From Bacteroidales bacterium (lineage in GTDB: Bacteria > Bacteroidota > Bacteroidia > Bacteroidales > JAAYUG01): a stretch of DNA of 56,077 bases. Both the position numbers and the translations under genes were made by a program. The DNA is taken from the NCBI GenBank assembly GCA_012517825.1, contig JAAYUG010000173.1, positions 1 through 56,077 of the forward strand, given 5' to 3'. The notes under the pieces are model-generated. The model saw nothing but the letters and a program-made list of their open reading frames with translations, ran no database searches and had not been told where the DNA came from. Shown here one piece after another: positions 15,659-24,260 of this stretch. Each line of letters begins with the position of its first letter. The stretch's first letter is position 1.

Positions 15659-18019
15659 ATGTTTCGTACACCTGCCCTTATGCTGTTTCTTGCCACATCT
15701 CTGAACCTGCCGGCTCAGAGCAGGCTGAACGATACCGTCACCTACGAACTTCGCCGGCTGAATGAACGGAATCTGCTCCTTCACATCGACACCTTCGGTA
15801 CCAAAGTGGTGGCCGCCAGCCGGAGTGCCAGAAACATTGACGAATTACCCGTAACCATCTATGTTATATCGCACGAAGAGATTATACGCAGCCATGCCAG
15901 CACCCTTGCCGAAGTGCTGAAGTCCATCCCCGGAATCCGTATCTCCCTGGCCGGATCGGGAGAAACAGGGGAAACCTTCCTTCTCCGCGGCCTTACCGGA
16001 AACTATTACACCAAGATCCTGGTGAACGGCCAGCCGGTTAAACCTTCGGTGGCAGGAGCCATGCCCATTGGATTCCAGTTGCCGGTGCGACAGGCCGAAC
16101 GAATCGAAGTGGTTTGCGGCCCTTCAGCTGCCGTGTACGGTGCGGATGCAATTTCAGGCGTAATCAACATCATTACCCGCGAGGCGGAAAAGGGTACCTT
16201 CGCTCAGGCCGACCTCGGACTTGGTACCAACGGATTTTCCCAGATGAATTTCAGCATTGGCGGCAAAGCTGGCAGAAACAAAAACCTCCTGCAGTACAGC
16301 TTTTACGGCAGTAAAACAGAACTGAACCGGCTGAATATCAAATACCAGGAAGGAGATTTCTACAACCCTCTGTACTATTTCCAGAAAAAACGGGAAAAAT
16401 TCACCCTCGGCTCAGAGTCGTATAACCCCCTCGACATAACCGACCAAACCCTTTCTGAAAGCGGTACTACCTCTGCTTCCTTTATCCAGACATATTATCC
16501 TGCAAGGTATGCCGGCGGCCTTACCTTCCCCGACATGAGCGCAGACCTCTCTACCGGCGCCCATATGATTGGCTTAAACCTGAAATTCAGGGGTGTGGGT
16601 ATCTCTTACCTCAACATGTACCGCCATACCCACAGTTCCATTGGCAAATCGCCTCTCTTCTTCCGTTACAATGATCCCAATGCCTTCTGGGGCGACTATA
16701 TTCAGAGCCTGGTAATGAGCTATAACACCCCCGTATCATCCCGTTTCTCCAGCTCCACCAGCCTGAGCCTGCTGCAATACCGGATGGACAACAATTCCAA
16801 TTTTGCTGTCACGTTTCACCCCACAGCAGAAAAACTTTACCAGTATTCGGCATCCGACGATTACCTGTTTGAAGAGGTGCTTACTTTTACTCCGAAAATC
16901 AATCTGGAAATGCTGGGAGGAATCAGCTACCAGCTTTCGAGCAATCTGCCCCGCACCAATTATCTCCTCCACCCCTTCAACGCAGCCCGATACAAACCCT
17001 ATGGCGAAACCAGTTTCCCGACCGATTCCCTGATGGGAGATTTCGGCTTCAATCCCTTCTTCTTCCACAATTGGTCGGCCTTCAGCCAGATTTACTGGGT
17101 GGTGAGAGGGTTCCGGCTGATGGGCGGACTGCGATACGATATCAACAGCTTTTACGGCAACAGCCTGAATCCCCGTATAGCTGCCATGGTAAACCCTGAC
17201 GAAAAAACCACCATCCGGATGTCGGTTGGCACGGCCTTTAAAGCCCCGCCTTCCTCCGTTTCCTTTGAATCGCTCGCTTTTCGTACCGGCCTCAATAACG
17301 ACAGCGTTAAATACCTTATCCTTCCGAACAAAAACCTTAAGCCCGAACGTTTTCTGGCTTCAGAACTCAGCCTGCAACGGAAAATCAGAAAGAACCTTAC
17401 CCTTTCGGGAAATTTCTACTTCTACCAGGTGCAGAACATGATCAATTTCAATACCTCCATACCGGTGAACCGAAGCCGGTACCCCCTGTCGGTCAACGAT
17501 TCGGCTTCAACAAAGATGAATGAAAATGATGCACTGAGCCGTCTGTACGGATTCCAGACCACCCTGCAATGGACCAACATTGTTCGTTCCATTGGGCTAT
17601 CGGGCGAACTTACCCTTACTTTCAACGCCGACCGGAGCAAAAACCTGCCCAATGTATCCGATATCGTCGGCAATTTCAAACTGATGCCCCGTCATTTCGG
17701 CCAGTTGTGCCTTACAGCCACCCCCGCAAAGAACCTTTACCTGCGGATGGAAAGTACCTGGATGACTAAATGGATGCGCATCCTCATCCCGTTCGAAGGT
17801 TTGTACAAAAACCTCTTTCGAAACGTAGACGGTTACTATACAATGGATTTTACGGCCGATTACCGTTTTGGCGTCAACCTGCGGGGATATGTCAGCATCA
17901 TGAATGTGTTTGATGAAAAATACGGAATGCCGGTTACATCGGGTTCTGATATGGACCTGGTTTCGGTTCCCCAACCCGGAAGAAATTTCCGTTTTGGATT
18001 TACATACACCCTGAATTAA
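15659..18019 (+). CDS. TonB-dependent outer-membrane receptor
   Basis: 786-residue outer-membrane beta barrel with a short signal peptide (MFRTPALMLFLATSLNLPAQS). The plug domain is recognisable from NIDELPVTIYVIS through GPSAAVYGADAISGVINIITR (split: GPSAAVYGADA, then ISGVINIITR). The rest is alternating beta-barrel sequence, ending in FRFGFTYTLN with a terminal aromatic pattern. It has no N-terminal carboxypeptidase-regulatory domain and no SusD partner, so it is a classical siderophore/vitamin/peptide-type receptor rather than a SusC. The ligand cannot be told. It is followed after 9 bases by a TPR-SpoIIE signalling gene. Confidence 0.9.
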   Translation: MFRTPALMLFLATSLNLPAQSRLNDTVTYELRRLNERNLLLHIDTFGTKVVAASRSARNIDELPVTIYVISHEEIIRSHASTLAEVLKSIPGIRISLAGSGETGETFLLRGLTGNYYTKILVNGQPVKPSVAGAMPIGFQLPVRQAERIEVVCGPSAAVYGADAISGVINIITREAEKGTFAQADLGLGTNGFSQMNFSIGGKAGRNKNLLQYSFYGSKTELNRLNIKYQEGDFYNPLYYFQKKREKFTLGSESYNPLDITDQTLSESGTTSASFIQTYYPARYAGGLTFPDMSADLSTGAHMIGLNLKFRGVGISYLNMYRHTHSSIGKSPLFFRYNDPNAFWGDYIQSLVMSYNTPVSSRFSSSTSLSLLQYRMDNNSNFAVTFHPTAEKLYQYSASDDYLFEEVLTFTPKINLEMLGGISYQLSSNLPRTNYLLHPFNAARYKPYGETSFPTDSLMGDFGFNPFFFHNWSAFSQIYWVVRGFRLMGGLRYDINSFYGNSLNPRIAAMVNPDEKTTIRMSVGTAFKAPPSSVSFESLAFRTGLNNDSVKYLILPNKNLKPERFLASELSLQRKIRKNLTLSGNFYFYQVQNMINFNTSIPVNRSRYPLSVNDSASTKMNENDALSRLYGFQTTLQWTNIVRSIGLSGELTLTFNADRSKNLPNVSDIVGNFKLMPRHFGQLCLTATPAKNLYLRMESTWMTKWMRILIPFEGLYKNLFRNVDGYYTMDFTADYRFGVNLRGYVSIMNVFDEKYGMPVTSGSDMDLVSVPQPGRNFRFGFTYTLN

Positions 18020-18028
18020 GAGGCTGGC

Positions 18029-20566
18029 ATGAGATGTTTCAGGCATATTGCTTTTTTTACCCTGCTGATGGGAATTCTTTCCGAACCAGGATGGTCTTCT
18101 GCCATGTTTTCCGGTTTCCCCCAGCAGGAAAGCGATTCCCTCAAGGCGGTTTTAGCCTACCGGCAGGCCTTTCAGCTCATGGATTCAGGACAGATTGACA
18201 AAGCCCGGAATGAAGCCGAAAAAATCCTTTTTATTGGCGAGGATGCACATAATCCGGAACTGCTGGCCGCCACCTACACTCTGCTGGCGCGAATAGCCGA
18301 AGCCCAGAAAAATTCCACTGATTACCTGTACTATCTTCTCAGAGCCTTATCGGCCTATGAAAAGCTCGGCATGAACGAAAAAGCAGCCGAACTATCCGAA
18401 CTGGCCGGCGACTATTATTACCGGAAAAACGTTTTTTCCAAAGCCCTCGAGTATTACCAGCGGGCCCTGGCGCTCAGAAGCAGCCTCCCTCCGGGCCGGC
18501 CGGCCTTCATTCTCCGCGAAAAAACCGGCTCGTGCTATCTCAGAAGCAATCAGACAACGGAAGCAAAAAATGTAATGCTCTCCCTGCTGAACGATTACCG
18601 AAATACAGCTGATTCCATTTCCGTGCTCCGCGTTCTTGCCCAGCTTTCTTCTCTCGCAGTTTCCGAAAAAAATTTCGTGGAGGCAGGCAGTTACGACCGG
18701 CAGATGTTGACCCTATGTTCAGCTCAGCGCGACTCTTCGGCCATGGTTGTTGTATTAAACAATATGGCCTACAATTGCGTTCTGAATCAAAAATACAATG
18801 AGGCGGCCGACCTTTTCCGGCAATCCCTGCAACTGGCATCCACATACCGGAAACAGGACGTGCCGGCCATAGTTACCAACCTGGCTGTATGCTACCAGAA
18901 TGTGCGCAATTATGCAACCGCCATTGCCCTGCTGAACCAGGCAATGGAAACTCCTGCCGTAAAGAAAAACACAGGCGCAAAAGCCCTTCTGGAAAATGTG
19001 CTTGCCACAACCTATTTCTACAAGAACGATCTATACAATGCCGGCGAAATTAGCAGGCTTTCCATTGAAGACGCCAGAGAAGCCAACGATATGGATCTGC
19101 TGCAGAAATGCTATTATACCTATTCACAGATCCTCAAAGCCGGTAACGATTATATTGCAGCTCTTGACTATTATGAAAAGCACCTGGCACTGAAAGACTC
19201 CCTCGACCTCCATGCTGAAGTGAAGCGGCAAAAGGAAGAGCAGTTCCTCATGGAAGCAGACCGCACCGATAAAGACATCTGGCTGAGAATTTCGAATGAA
19301 GACCGGCAGGACCTTGAATTGCGGCAAATGCACCTGGAGGCAGAGAAACGGCAAAAAGAACTGGAACTTCTCAAAAAGGAACGGGAACTGGAAACCTCAG
19401 AAAAACAACGAATTCTGCAGGCAATGGTCCTGAACCAGCAGCGCCATGAGGCCGAACTGCGCGAACGGGAAATGAAAGCCCTCCAGCAGGAAAAAGCCAT
19501 TCAGGAACTGCGCCTGCAGCAGCAGGAAGCTGACAAAAAGAGGCAGGAACAGGAAATCAGAATTCTTCAGGTTGAAAAGGAAAAACAGGCCCTGGCAAAA
19601 AAAAGAGCCATCGGAATGACCGTTCTTTCGGCCATAATTGCCATTTCCATCCTGGCCGGACTGATTGTGATGCGCAGAAAAAACCTTACCCTCGCCTGGC
19701 AAAAGAAACAAATTGAAGAAAAGAACGAGGAACTGGAACAGATGAACCAGGAGATTCTGGCACAGACCGACCAGATTGTCAAGCAGAAACAGATCATCGA
19801 AGAAAAAAACAAGGCCATCACCGACAGCATCGTCTATGCACGGCATATCCAGACGGCGGTTCTTCCTTCTGAAGAGGAAATCATCCGGTTTTTCTCCGAA
19901 GGCTTTGTTTTGTTCCTGCCAAGGGATATTGTGAGCGGTGATTTCTTCTGGGGCATCCGCCGCGGACATTCGGTTGTGATTGCAGCGGCCGACTGCACAG
20001 GACACGGAGTACCAGGCGCCTTCATGAGCATGATGGGGCTCACCTTTCTCTACAACATTGTGGGGGCCATGCCCGAACTGAACGCGGCAGAAATCCTCAA
20101 CCAGTTGCGATCCAACGTAATCCGGGCTCTCCATCATAAGGGCAAAACGGAAGAAACCCGCGACGGCATGGACATCTCTCTGTGCATCATCAACCCCCTG
20201 AACAACACCCTTCAGTATGCCGGGGCCAATAACCCTGTTTACATTGTCCGCAACGGAAATCTCACCATCCTTAAGCCTGATAAAATGCCTATCGGTATGC
20301 ACTTCGACAATACCATCCCCTTTACCAACCAAACCGTGGAAATCGGCGAAAACGACAGAGTGTATATGTTCTCCGACGGTTACGCCGACCAGTTCGGAGG
20401 TCCCAATAACAAGAAGTTTAAATACTCCTCCCTGCAGAAACTCTTACTGCAGATTCATGCTCTCCCCATGCAGGAGCAAAGCAAAATCCTCCTCGACAAT
20501 TTCAACAGCTGGAAGGGAGACAATGCACAGATTGACGATATCCTGATTATCGGATTCAGAGCCTGA
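18029..20566 (+). CDS. TPR sensor with coiled coil, one membrane segment and SpoIIE-type PP2C phosphatase
   Basis: 845-residue predicted inner-membrane signalling protein. A signal-like segment (about 1-25) is followed by TPR-type helices (about 35-400), a long Glu/Lys/Gln-rich coiled coil (about 400-520), one membrane helix (about 526-550), a second coiled coil, and a SpoIIE/PP2C domain (about 600-845). Metal-binding acids are visible in AADCTGHGVPGAFMS, FSDGYADQFGG and QIDDILIIG. The topology puts the TPRs outside and the phosphatase inside. SpoIIE-type enzymes usually dephosphorylate anti-anti-sigma (STAS) proteins, but no STAS or anti-sigma gene is nearby. Probably co-transcribed with the TonB receptor. 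Its last 11 bases overlap the convergent GDPD gene. Confidence 0.88.
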   Translation: MRCFRHIAFFTLLMGILSEPGWSSAMFSGFPQQESDSLKAVLAYRQAFQLMDSGQIDKARNEAEKILFIGEDAHNPELLAATYTLLARIAEAQKNSTDYLYYLLRALSAYEKLGMNEKAAELSELAGDYYYRKNVFSKALEYYQRALALRSSLPPGRPAFILREKTGSCYLRSNQTTEAKNVMLSLLNDYRNTADSISVLRVLAQLSSLAVSEKNFVEAGSYDRQMLTLCSAQRDSSAMVVVLNNMAYNCVLNQKYNEAADLFRQSLQLASTYRKQDVPAIVTNLAVCYQNVRNYATAIALLNQAMETPAVKKNTGAKALLENVLATTYFYKNDLYNAGEISRLSIEDAREANDMDLLQKCYYTYSQILKAGNDYIAALDYYEKHLALKDSLDLHAEVKRQKEEQFLMEADRTDKDIWLRISNEDRQDLELRQMHLEAEKRQKELELLKKERELETSEKQRILQAMVLNQQRHEAELREREMKALQQEKAIQELRLQQQEADKKRQEQEIRILQVEKEKQALAKKRAIGMTVLSAIIAISILAGLIVMRRKNLTLAWQKKQIEEKNEELEQMNQEILAQTDQIVKQKQIIEEKNKAITDSIVYARHIQTAVLPSEEEIIRFFSEGFVLFLPRDIVSGDFFWGIRRGHSVVIAAADCTGHGVPGAFMSMMGLTFLYNIVGAMPELNAAEILNQLRSNVIRALHHKGKTEETRDGMDISLCIINPLNNTLQYAGANNPVYIVRNGNLTILKPDKMPIGMHFDNTIPFTNQTVEIGENDRVYMFSDGYADQFGGPNNKKFKYSSLQKLLLQIHALPMQEQSKILLDNFNSWKGDNAQIDDILIIGFRA

Positions 20567-21401
20567 ACCGCTTCAGGCTTTTCACTGCCATGGCCGGATC
20601 ATCTGTCATTAGCGCATCAGCTCCGCATTGCACCACATGCTCTGTCTGCTCAGGTGTGTTCACATCCCACACATTCACAGCTAATCCGTGTAAGTGTGCC
20701 CGGTAAACAATATCAGGGTTCACAAAATCAAAAGGGAATAGAAAACCCGGTAACCCGTATTGCCTGGCCTGACGAATGGCATGTTCTATTGCTTTAATAT
20801 TCTGGCCCGAATTTTTCAGACTGTCAAAAACCTCATCATTTTCGTAGAACATGGTAAGAAAGGCTTCCTTATTCCGGATATCTTCTGTACAGGCGGGTAC
20901 CAGACCGGTAATAACCACTGAATCTTCCATTCCCATCTCAAGGGTAATTCTGGCTAATGCAGGCACAGCACGGGCATCTTTAAGGTCAATATTGACCATA
21001 ACCTTCCCTTTACATAATTCATATACCTCCTGAAGTAAGGGAACCTTTTCACCCTTATATTTCAGCGATTTCCAACTGCCGGCATCCAGCTGGCGGATAT
21101 ACTCATAATCGAGTTCCTTCACATTTCCTGTACCATTAGTGGTTCTGTCAACTGAATCGTCATGCATCACCACCAATTTGCCATCACGCGAACAATGCAA
21201 ATCCAGCTCAATACGATCAACCCCAATCGCAATAGCCTCTGAAAAAGAAGCTATGGTATTTTCCGGGGCATTGGCAGAATTTCCCCGGTGAGCTTCTATT
21301 AATATGTGCCGCCGCATATAGGGATTTTTCTCAGCTACCGGATGAAAATACAATGCCGGAGCCAGGGATAATGCAGATGCAAAAAATTTTCGTCTTTCCA
21401 T
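20556..21401 (-). CDS. Exported glycerophosphodiester phosphodiesterase (GDPD family)
   Basis: Hydrolyses glycerophosphodiesters to glycerol-3-phosphate and an alcohol. The catalytic signature is clear: EAHRGNSANAPENT (His-Arg), ELDLHCSRDGKLVVMHDD (metal acids and second His) and a terminal TDDPAMAV. The frame is open to 21440, but the codons before ATG 21401 are not conserved-looking. MERRKFFASALSLAPAL is a Tat-like or Sec signal, so the protein is probably periplasmic. It is the last gene of the SusC-SusD-PHP group, about 140 bases after the PHP gene, and converges with the SpoIIE gene with an 11-base overlap. Confidence 0.9.
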   Translation of the reverse strand: MERRKFFASALSLAPALYFHPVAEKNPYMRRHILIEAHRGNSANAPENTIASFSEAIAIGVDRIELDLHCSRDGKLVVMHDDSVDRTTNGTGNVKELDYEYIRQLDAGSWKSLKYKGEKVPLLQEVYELCKGKVMVNIDLKDARAVPALARITLEMGMEDSVVITGLVPACTEDIRNKEAFLTMFYENDEVFDSLKNSGQNIKAIEHAIRQARQYGLPGFLFPFDFVNPDIVYRAHLHGLAVNVWDVNTPEQTEHVVQCGADALMTDDPAMAVKSLKRFRL

Positions 21402-21541
21402 TGTCAATAATTTTTTATTGTGAAAATGAACTGTAAGCAAAAGAAACCTTAATCACCCGGGTTGCATTGCAATGCCGGCATCCGAATTCCAGCAAATCCT
21501 TCCGGCCCGCATGGCAAGTAATCCCTGAAACGCTAATTGAG

Positions 21542-22627
21542 CTAAAAGAACCGTACCCTAAGGTTTTTGTCTGCCCCTATGAACCAGTTCGTTACAAAAA
21601 ATTCTTCATCTGGTTTAACTTTCATGGAAATTGATTCGCCGGGGTGGAATACGACCGATTTACCCGGGACTGAAAGCGAAGAAAGCTCAAAAGTGAAATC
21701 ACTCATATTCTTAAGGGTAAGTGCCGTTTCCCCTTTGATAGTCTTGCCAGGTTTATCAACTATAACAGATTTTCTGAAGAGTTCTTGAAGATAAACTTCC
21801 TTTCCTGCCACGTACTTGGCGAACCATGCAACTGTGCGGCCTGCAAATAAAGCTTCCCGGATATTTTCTGAGGCCGTATCTTTTGAAAAAACAAGCGTCA
21901 TAGGCCTGTGCCATTGCTCCATCGAATAGTAATGGGATGTAAAATCGTGTATGTCTGAATTACCAAGAATGGTAAGGTTGTTTTCCAAACACCAGTGAAG
22001 TGCAATCGGGTACCATTCTTTTTCATTAAAAACTTCGATGCCCGAAATAACGTGTTTTTTTATCAGGTCTTTGTGCATGGAAAACATAATGCAACTGTCA
22101 GGTTGTTGTGCTGTCCAGCACGGGTGGTTCCAGAAAATAAATGCTCCCTGATTTTTGGCTTCCATGATGGCTCCCATCGGGTCAGGAACATTGATTTTAT
22201 CGATATTTTTCACGAAAAGCACATTGAGGTGTCCAGGAGGCATATCTCGGGTAATTTCTGCCCCCCGGATCAGCACAATACCCAATTCTTTTGCTTTTTG
22301 ATAAGCAATTTCATAAGAACTGTTGAAAGATCCTCCTACGAAGGGTTTATGGGGAGTATACTCAATATGGTCTGTGATAGCTATCGCGTCCAATCCTTCT
22401 TCCCATGCCTCCTCAATCCGAACGTCGGGCCATACAATACCATCAGAAAACACAGTGTGCATATGAAAATCGCACTTAAGGGTCTTGTATCCGTCCAGAT
22501 CAGGTATTCGTATTGTATTCCTGAAATGTTTTTTCTCCAGCTCAGGTACCTGAATATTCGCTATCTGCGCTATACCAGTTACGGCAATAAGATACAGCAA
22601 CGTAATGAAACTAATCCGTTTTTTCAT
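21542..22627 (-). CDS. Exported PHP-domain phosphoesterase (paralogue 2)
   Basis: 361-residue PHP-family protein with a signal peptide (MKKRISFITLLYLIAVTGIAQ). Metal-site motifs match paralogue 1 at 5205: CDFHMHTVFSDG, AITDH, GAEITRD, FWNHPCW and NSDIH. It lies between susD and the GDPD gene. In that setting it could remove phosphate from imported or partly cleaved organophosphate, but this is inference. It is separated from susD by a hairpin and a GGTTAG-rich leader, so its level may differ from that of susCD. Confidence 0.86.
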   Translation of the reverse strand: MKKRISFITLLYLIAVTGIAQIANIQVPELEKKHFRNTIRIPDLDGYKTLKCDFHMHTVFSDGIVWPDVRIEEAWEEGLDAIAITDHIEYTPHKPFVGGSFNSSYEIAYQKAKELGIVLIRGAEITRDMPPGHLNVLFVKNIDKINVPDPMGAIMEAKNQGAFIFWNHPCWTAQQPDSCIMFSMHKDLIKKHVISGIEVFNEKEWYPIALHWCLENNLTILGNSDIHDFTSHYYSMEQWHRPMTLVFSKDTASENIREALFAGRTVAWFAKYVAGKEVYLQELFRKSVIVDKPGKTIKGETALTLKNMSDFTFELSSLSVPGKSVVFHPGESISMKVKPDEEFFVTNWFIGADKNLRVRFF

Positions 22628-22671
22628 AATTGATGTATTTTAAAAAAATTTTTTACTCCTTTGGGTAGTAA

Positions 22672-22703
22672 AACCCGGTGAAAGCATACGCCAACACCGG
22701 GTT
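22672..22703 (-). terminator. Hairpin between susD and the PHP gene (attenuator or terminator)
   Basis: Read on the minus strand, AACCCGGTG pairs perfectly with CACCGGGTT (arms 22695-22703 and 22672-22680, 14-base loop) and is followed by TTTTAC. A strong GC stem with a short T run fits an intrinsic terminator or partial attenuator below susD. The loop-proximal flank on the susD side is the GGTTAG-like run at 22704-22736. Confidence 0.55.
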
Positions 22704-22736
22704 ACCCTAACCTAACCAAAACTAACCTAAACCAAA
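22704..22736 (-). repeat. GGTTAG-like degenerate G-rich tract
   Basis: On the minus strand the sequence between susD and the hairpin reads as repeats of GGTTTA, GGTTAG and GGTTAGGG, resembling a short telomere-like array of about five units. It could form a two-tier G-quadruplex in RNA or simply be a low-complexity leader. No function is established here. Confidence 0.5.
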
Positions 22737-22757
22737 CATGAAGTATGAGAAATTCAT

Positions 22758-24239
22758 CTAATTATTTTTTAACCACCATGGTATTTCTCTTGTATTATCC
22801 CTGCCTTCTCCGAACTGGCGGGTAATAGCAGCAGCAACATTTTCTGAATTATACTGGTATTCTCCTTCAGGATACATGAAGCGGGTGGGAGGAGTCTGCC
22901 CCGGCAGTGAGGCAAATGAGGGATATCCGGTCCGAAGATGTTCAAAATACATTCTCCAGCCGCCCTGAAGGAAAGAGAATAAATATTTCTGGGTAATGAT
23001 CCGTTCAATTTTTTCTTCATTTGTCAGTGAACCGCTAAACTCTACAAGAGGCTCCTGCAGGTATTCTTCTGCGGCCTGTTCGGTAAAATATGATTCGTAT
23101 CCTTTTGCATAGGCATTGTAAAACTGGAATGAGGCCTTCACTCCGTTTTCATATAGCTCAGCTGCATCCGTGCCGGTTATCCAGCCTCGTATGCGGGCTT
23201 CTGCCAGAATAAACTGCAACTCCGAATAGCCAAGCAAAATGTGAGGTTCACAAACAGGATCAGTGGTATATCGCAAATTAACCTTTGAAACGTTGCCTGC
23301 AATAGCCTTCAGATTAACCTCATTATACGGGGCAATGGGATTACCTCCGTCATAGCCGGTAAAATCGTCAATGGGTAGACCAGCCTCCTTGGCATTCTTT
23401 GTCTGAGCGGCATAAATAAACAACCTTGGATCTTTCCGGTCTTGTAATCGCCTCACAAAGGTGGAATCCATGTAGCGGTTAGAACCATAGCTGCTGTTAT
23501 TGAATTCGGTGTACCGGTTGCCGACCTGATTGATAAATACCAGCTTTGCATCATCGTTAACCGATTCCATAAGTGGACCACTAGAAACAATGGAGGCAAA
23601 CCGGCTTTTAATGTTAAGATCGGGTTCATTTTCTTTCTTTGATAAAGTTAGAAGAACCCTCAGACGGAATGCATTTATGAGTTTCTTCCACTTCAGCGGA
23701 TCTCCATGATAAATGATATCACCGGGAATCAGATCATCGGTAATGATATTGTTTGCCTCTTCAAGTTCAGTTAGAATACCCTTAAAAACCTCTTTTTGCT
23801 GGTCATAAACAGGTGTATATACCTTATCAAACTCCCCTTTCAAAGCTTCGCTGTATGGTACATCACCGAAAGTGAGCGTGAGATTATAAAAATACCATGC
23901 CCTGAAGAATTTGGCCAGAGCTTGATAGTTCACAGCCTCTATTCTCTTGGCCTCTTGTTCCATTTTGGTAACATTCCTCAGTTCATTGTAGGCTGAGAAA
24001 TCACCTCTGTCCCAGGTATAAAATTGCATGGGATGTTCCATATCAGACTGAACGATCATACGTGAGGCAAACAAAGGATCTGCCCCTTCCACCTGAAATG
24101 CATTCCACTCAATCGTGGTAAGCAGGTACTGCGGATGGGTTTCCGATACATTGTTTGGGTTGATGTTTATCTCTTCAAGCTTCTGGCAGGAGAAGGCACC
24201 GGCCATTAAGAACGCACCAATTATGAATATTTTTTTCAT
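22758..24239 (-). CDS. SusD/RagB-family nutrient-binding outer-membrane lipoprotein
   Basis: Surface lipoprotein partner of the SusC transporter. The signal peptide MKKIFIIGAFLMAGAFSC ends in a lipobox cysteine, followed by QKLEEININPNNVSET, typical of the SusD-like family. The helix-rich body and the C-terminal RIITQKYLFSFLQGGWRMYF block fit the RagB/SusD fold. Another in-frame ATG lies two codons upstream (24245). The one giving MKKIF is preferred because it makes a standard signal peptide. About 20 bases after susC. Ligand not predictable from sequence, but the neighbours are phosphoesterases rather than glycosidases. Confidence 0.93.
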   Translation of the reverse strand: MKKIFIIGAFLMAGAFSCQKLEEININPNNVSETHPQYLLTTIEWNAFQVEGADPLFASRMIVQSDMEHPMQFYTWDRGDFSAYNELRNVTKMEQEAKRIEAVNYQALAKFFRAWYFYNLTLTFGDVPYSEALKGEFDKVYTPVYDQQKEVFKGILTELEEANNIITDDLIPGDIIYHGDPLKWKKLINAFRLRVLLTLSKKENEPDLNIKSRFASIVSSGPLMESVNDDAKLVFINQVGNRYTEFNNSSYGSNRYMDSTFVRRLQDRKDPRLFIYAAQTKNAKEAGLPIDDFTGYDGGNPIAPYNEVNLKAIAGNVSKVNLRYTTDPVCEPHILLGYSELQFILAEARIRGWITGTDAAELYENGVKASFQFYNAYAKGYESYFTEQAAEEYLQEPLVEFSGSLTNEEKIERIITQKYLFSFLQGGWRMYFEHLRTGYPSFASLPGQTPPTRFMYPEGEYQYNSENVAAAITRQFGEGRDNTREIPWWLKNN

Positions 24240-24260
24240 ATGCATGTTTTTTTCAATTAA

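Noticed and set aside
19397-20332. 311-codon frame opposite the SpoIIE gene
   Set aside because: It lies fully antisense to a strong coding sequence with motifs; its translation has no recognisable domain.
21441-21541. Third copy of the structured element after the PHP gene
   Set aside because: Only short matches (CATTGCAATG and CTGAAACG) and neither the 17-base core nor the paired stems are present.
21995-22633. 212-codon plus frame opposite the PHP gene
   Set aside because: Antisense to a protein whose metal motifs are all conserved; no motif in this frame.
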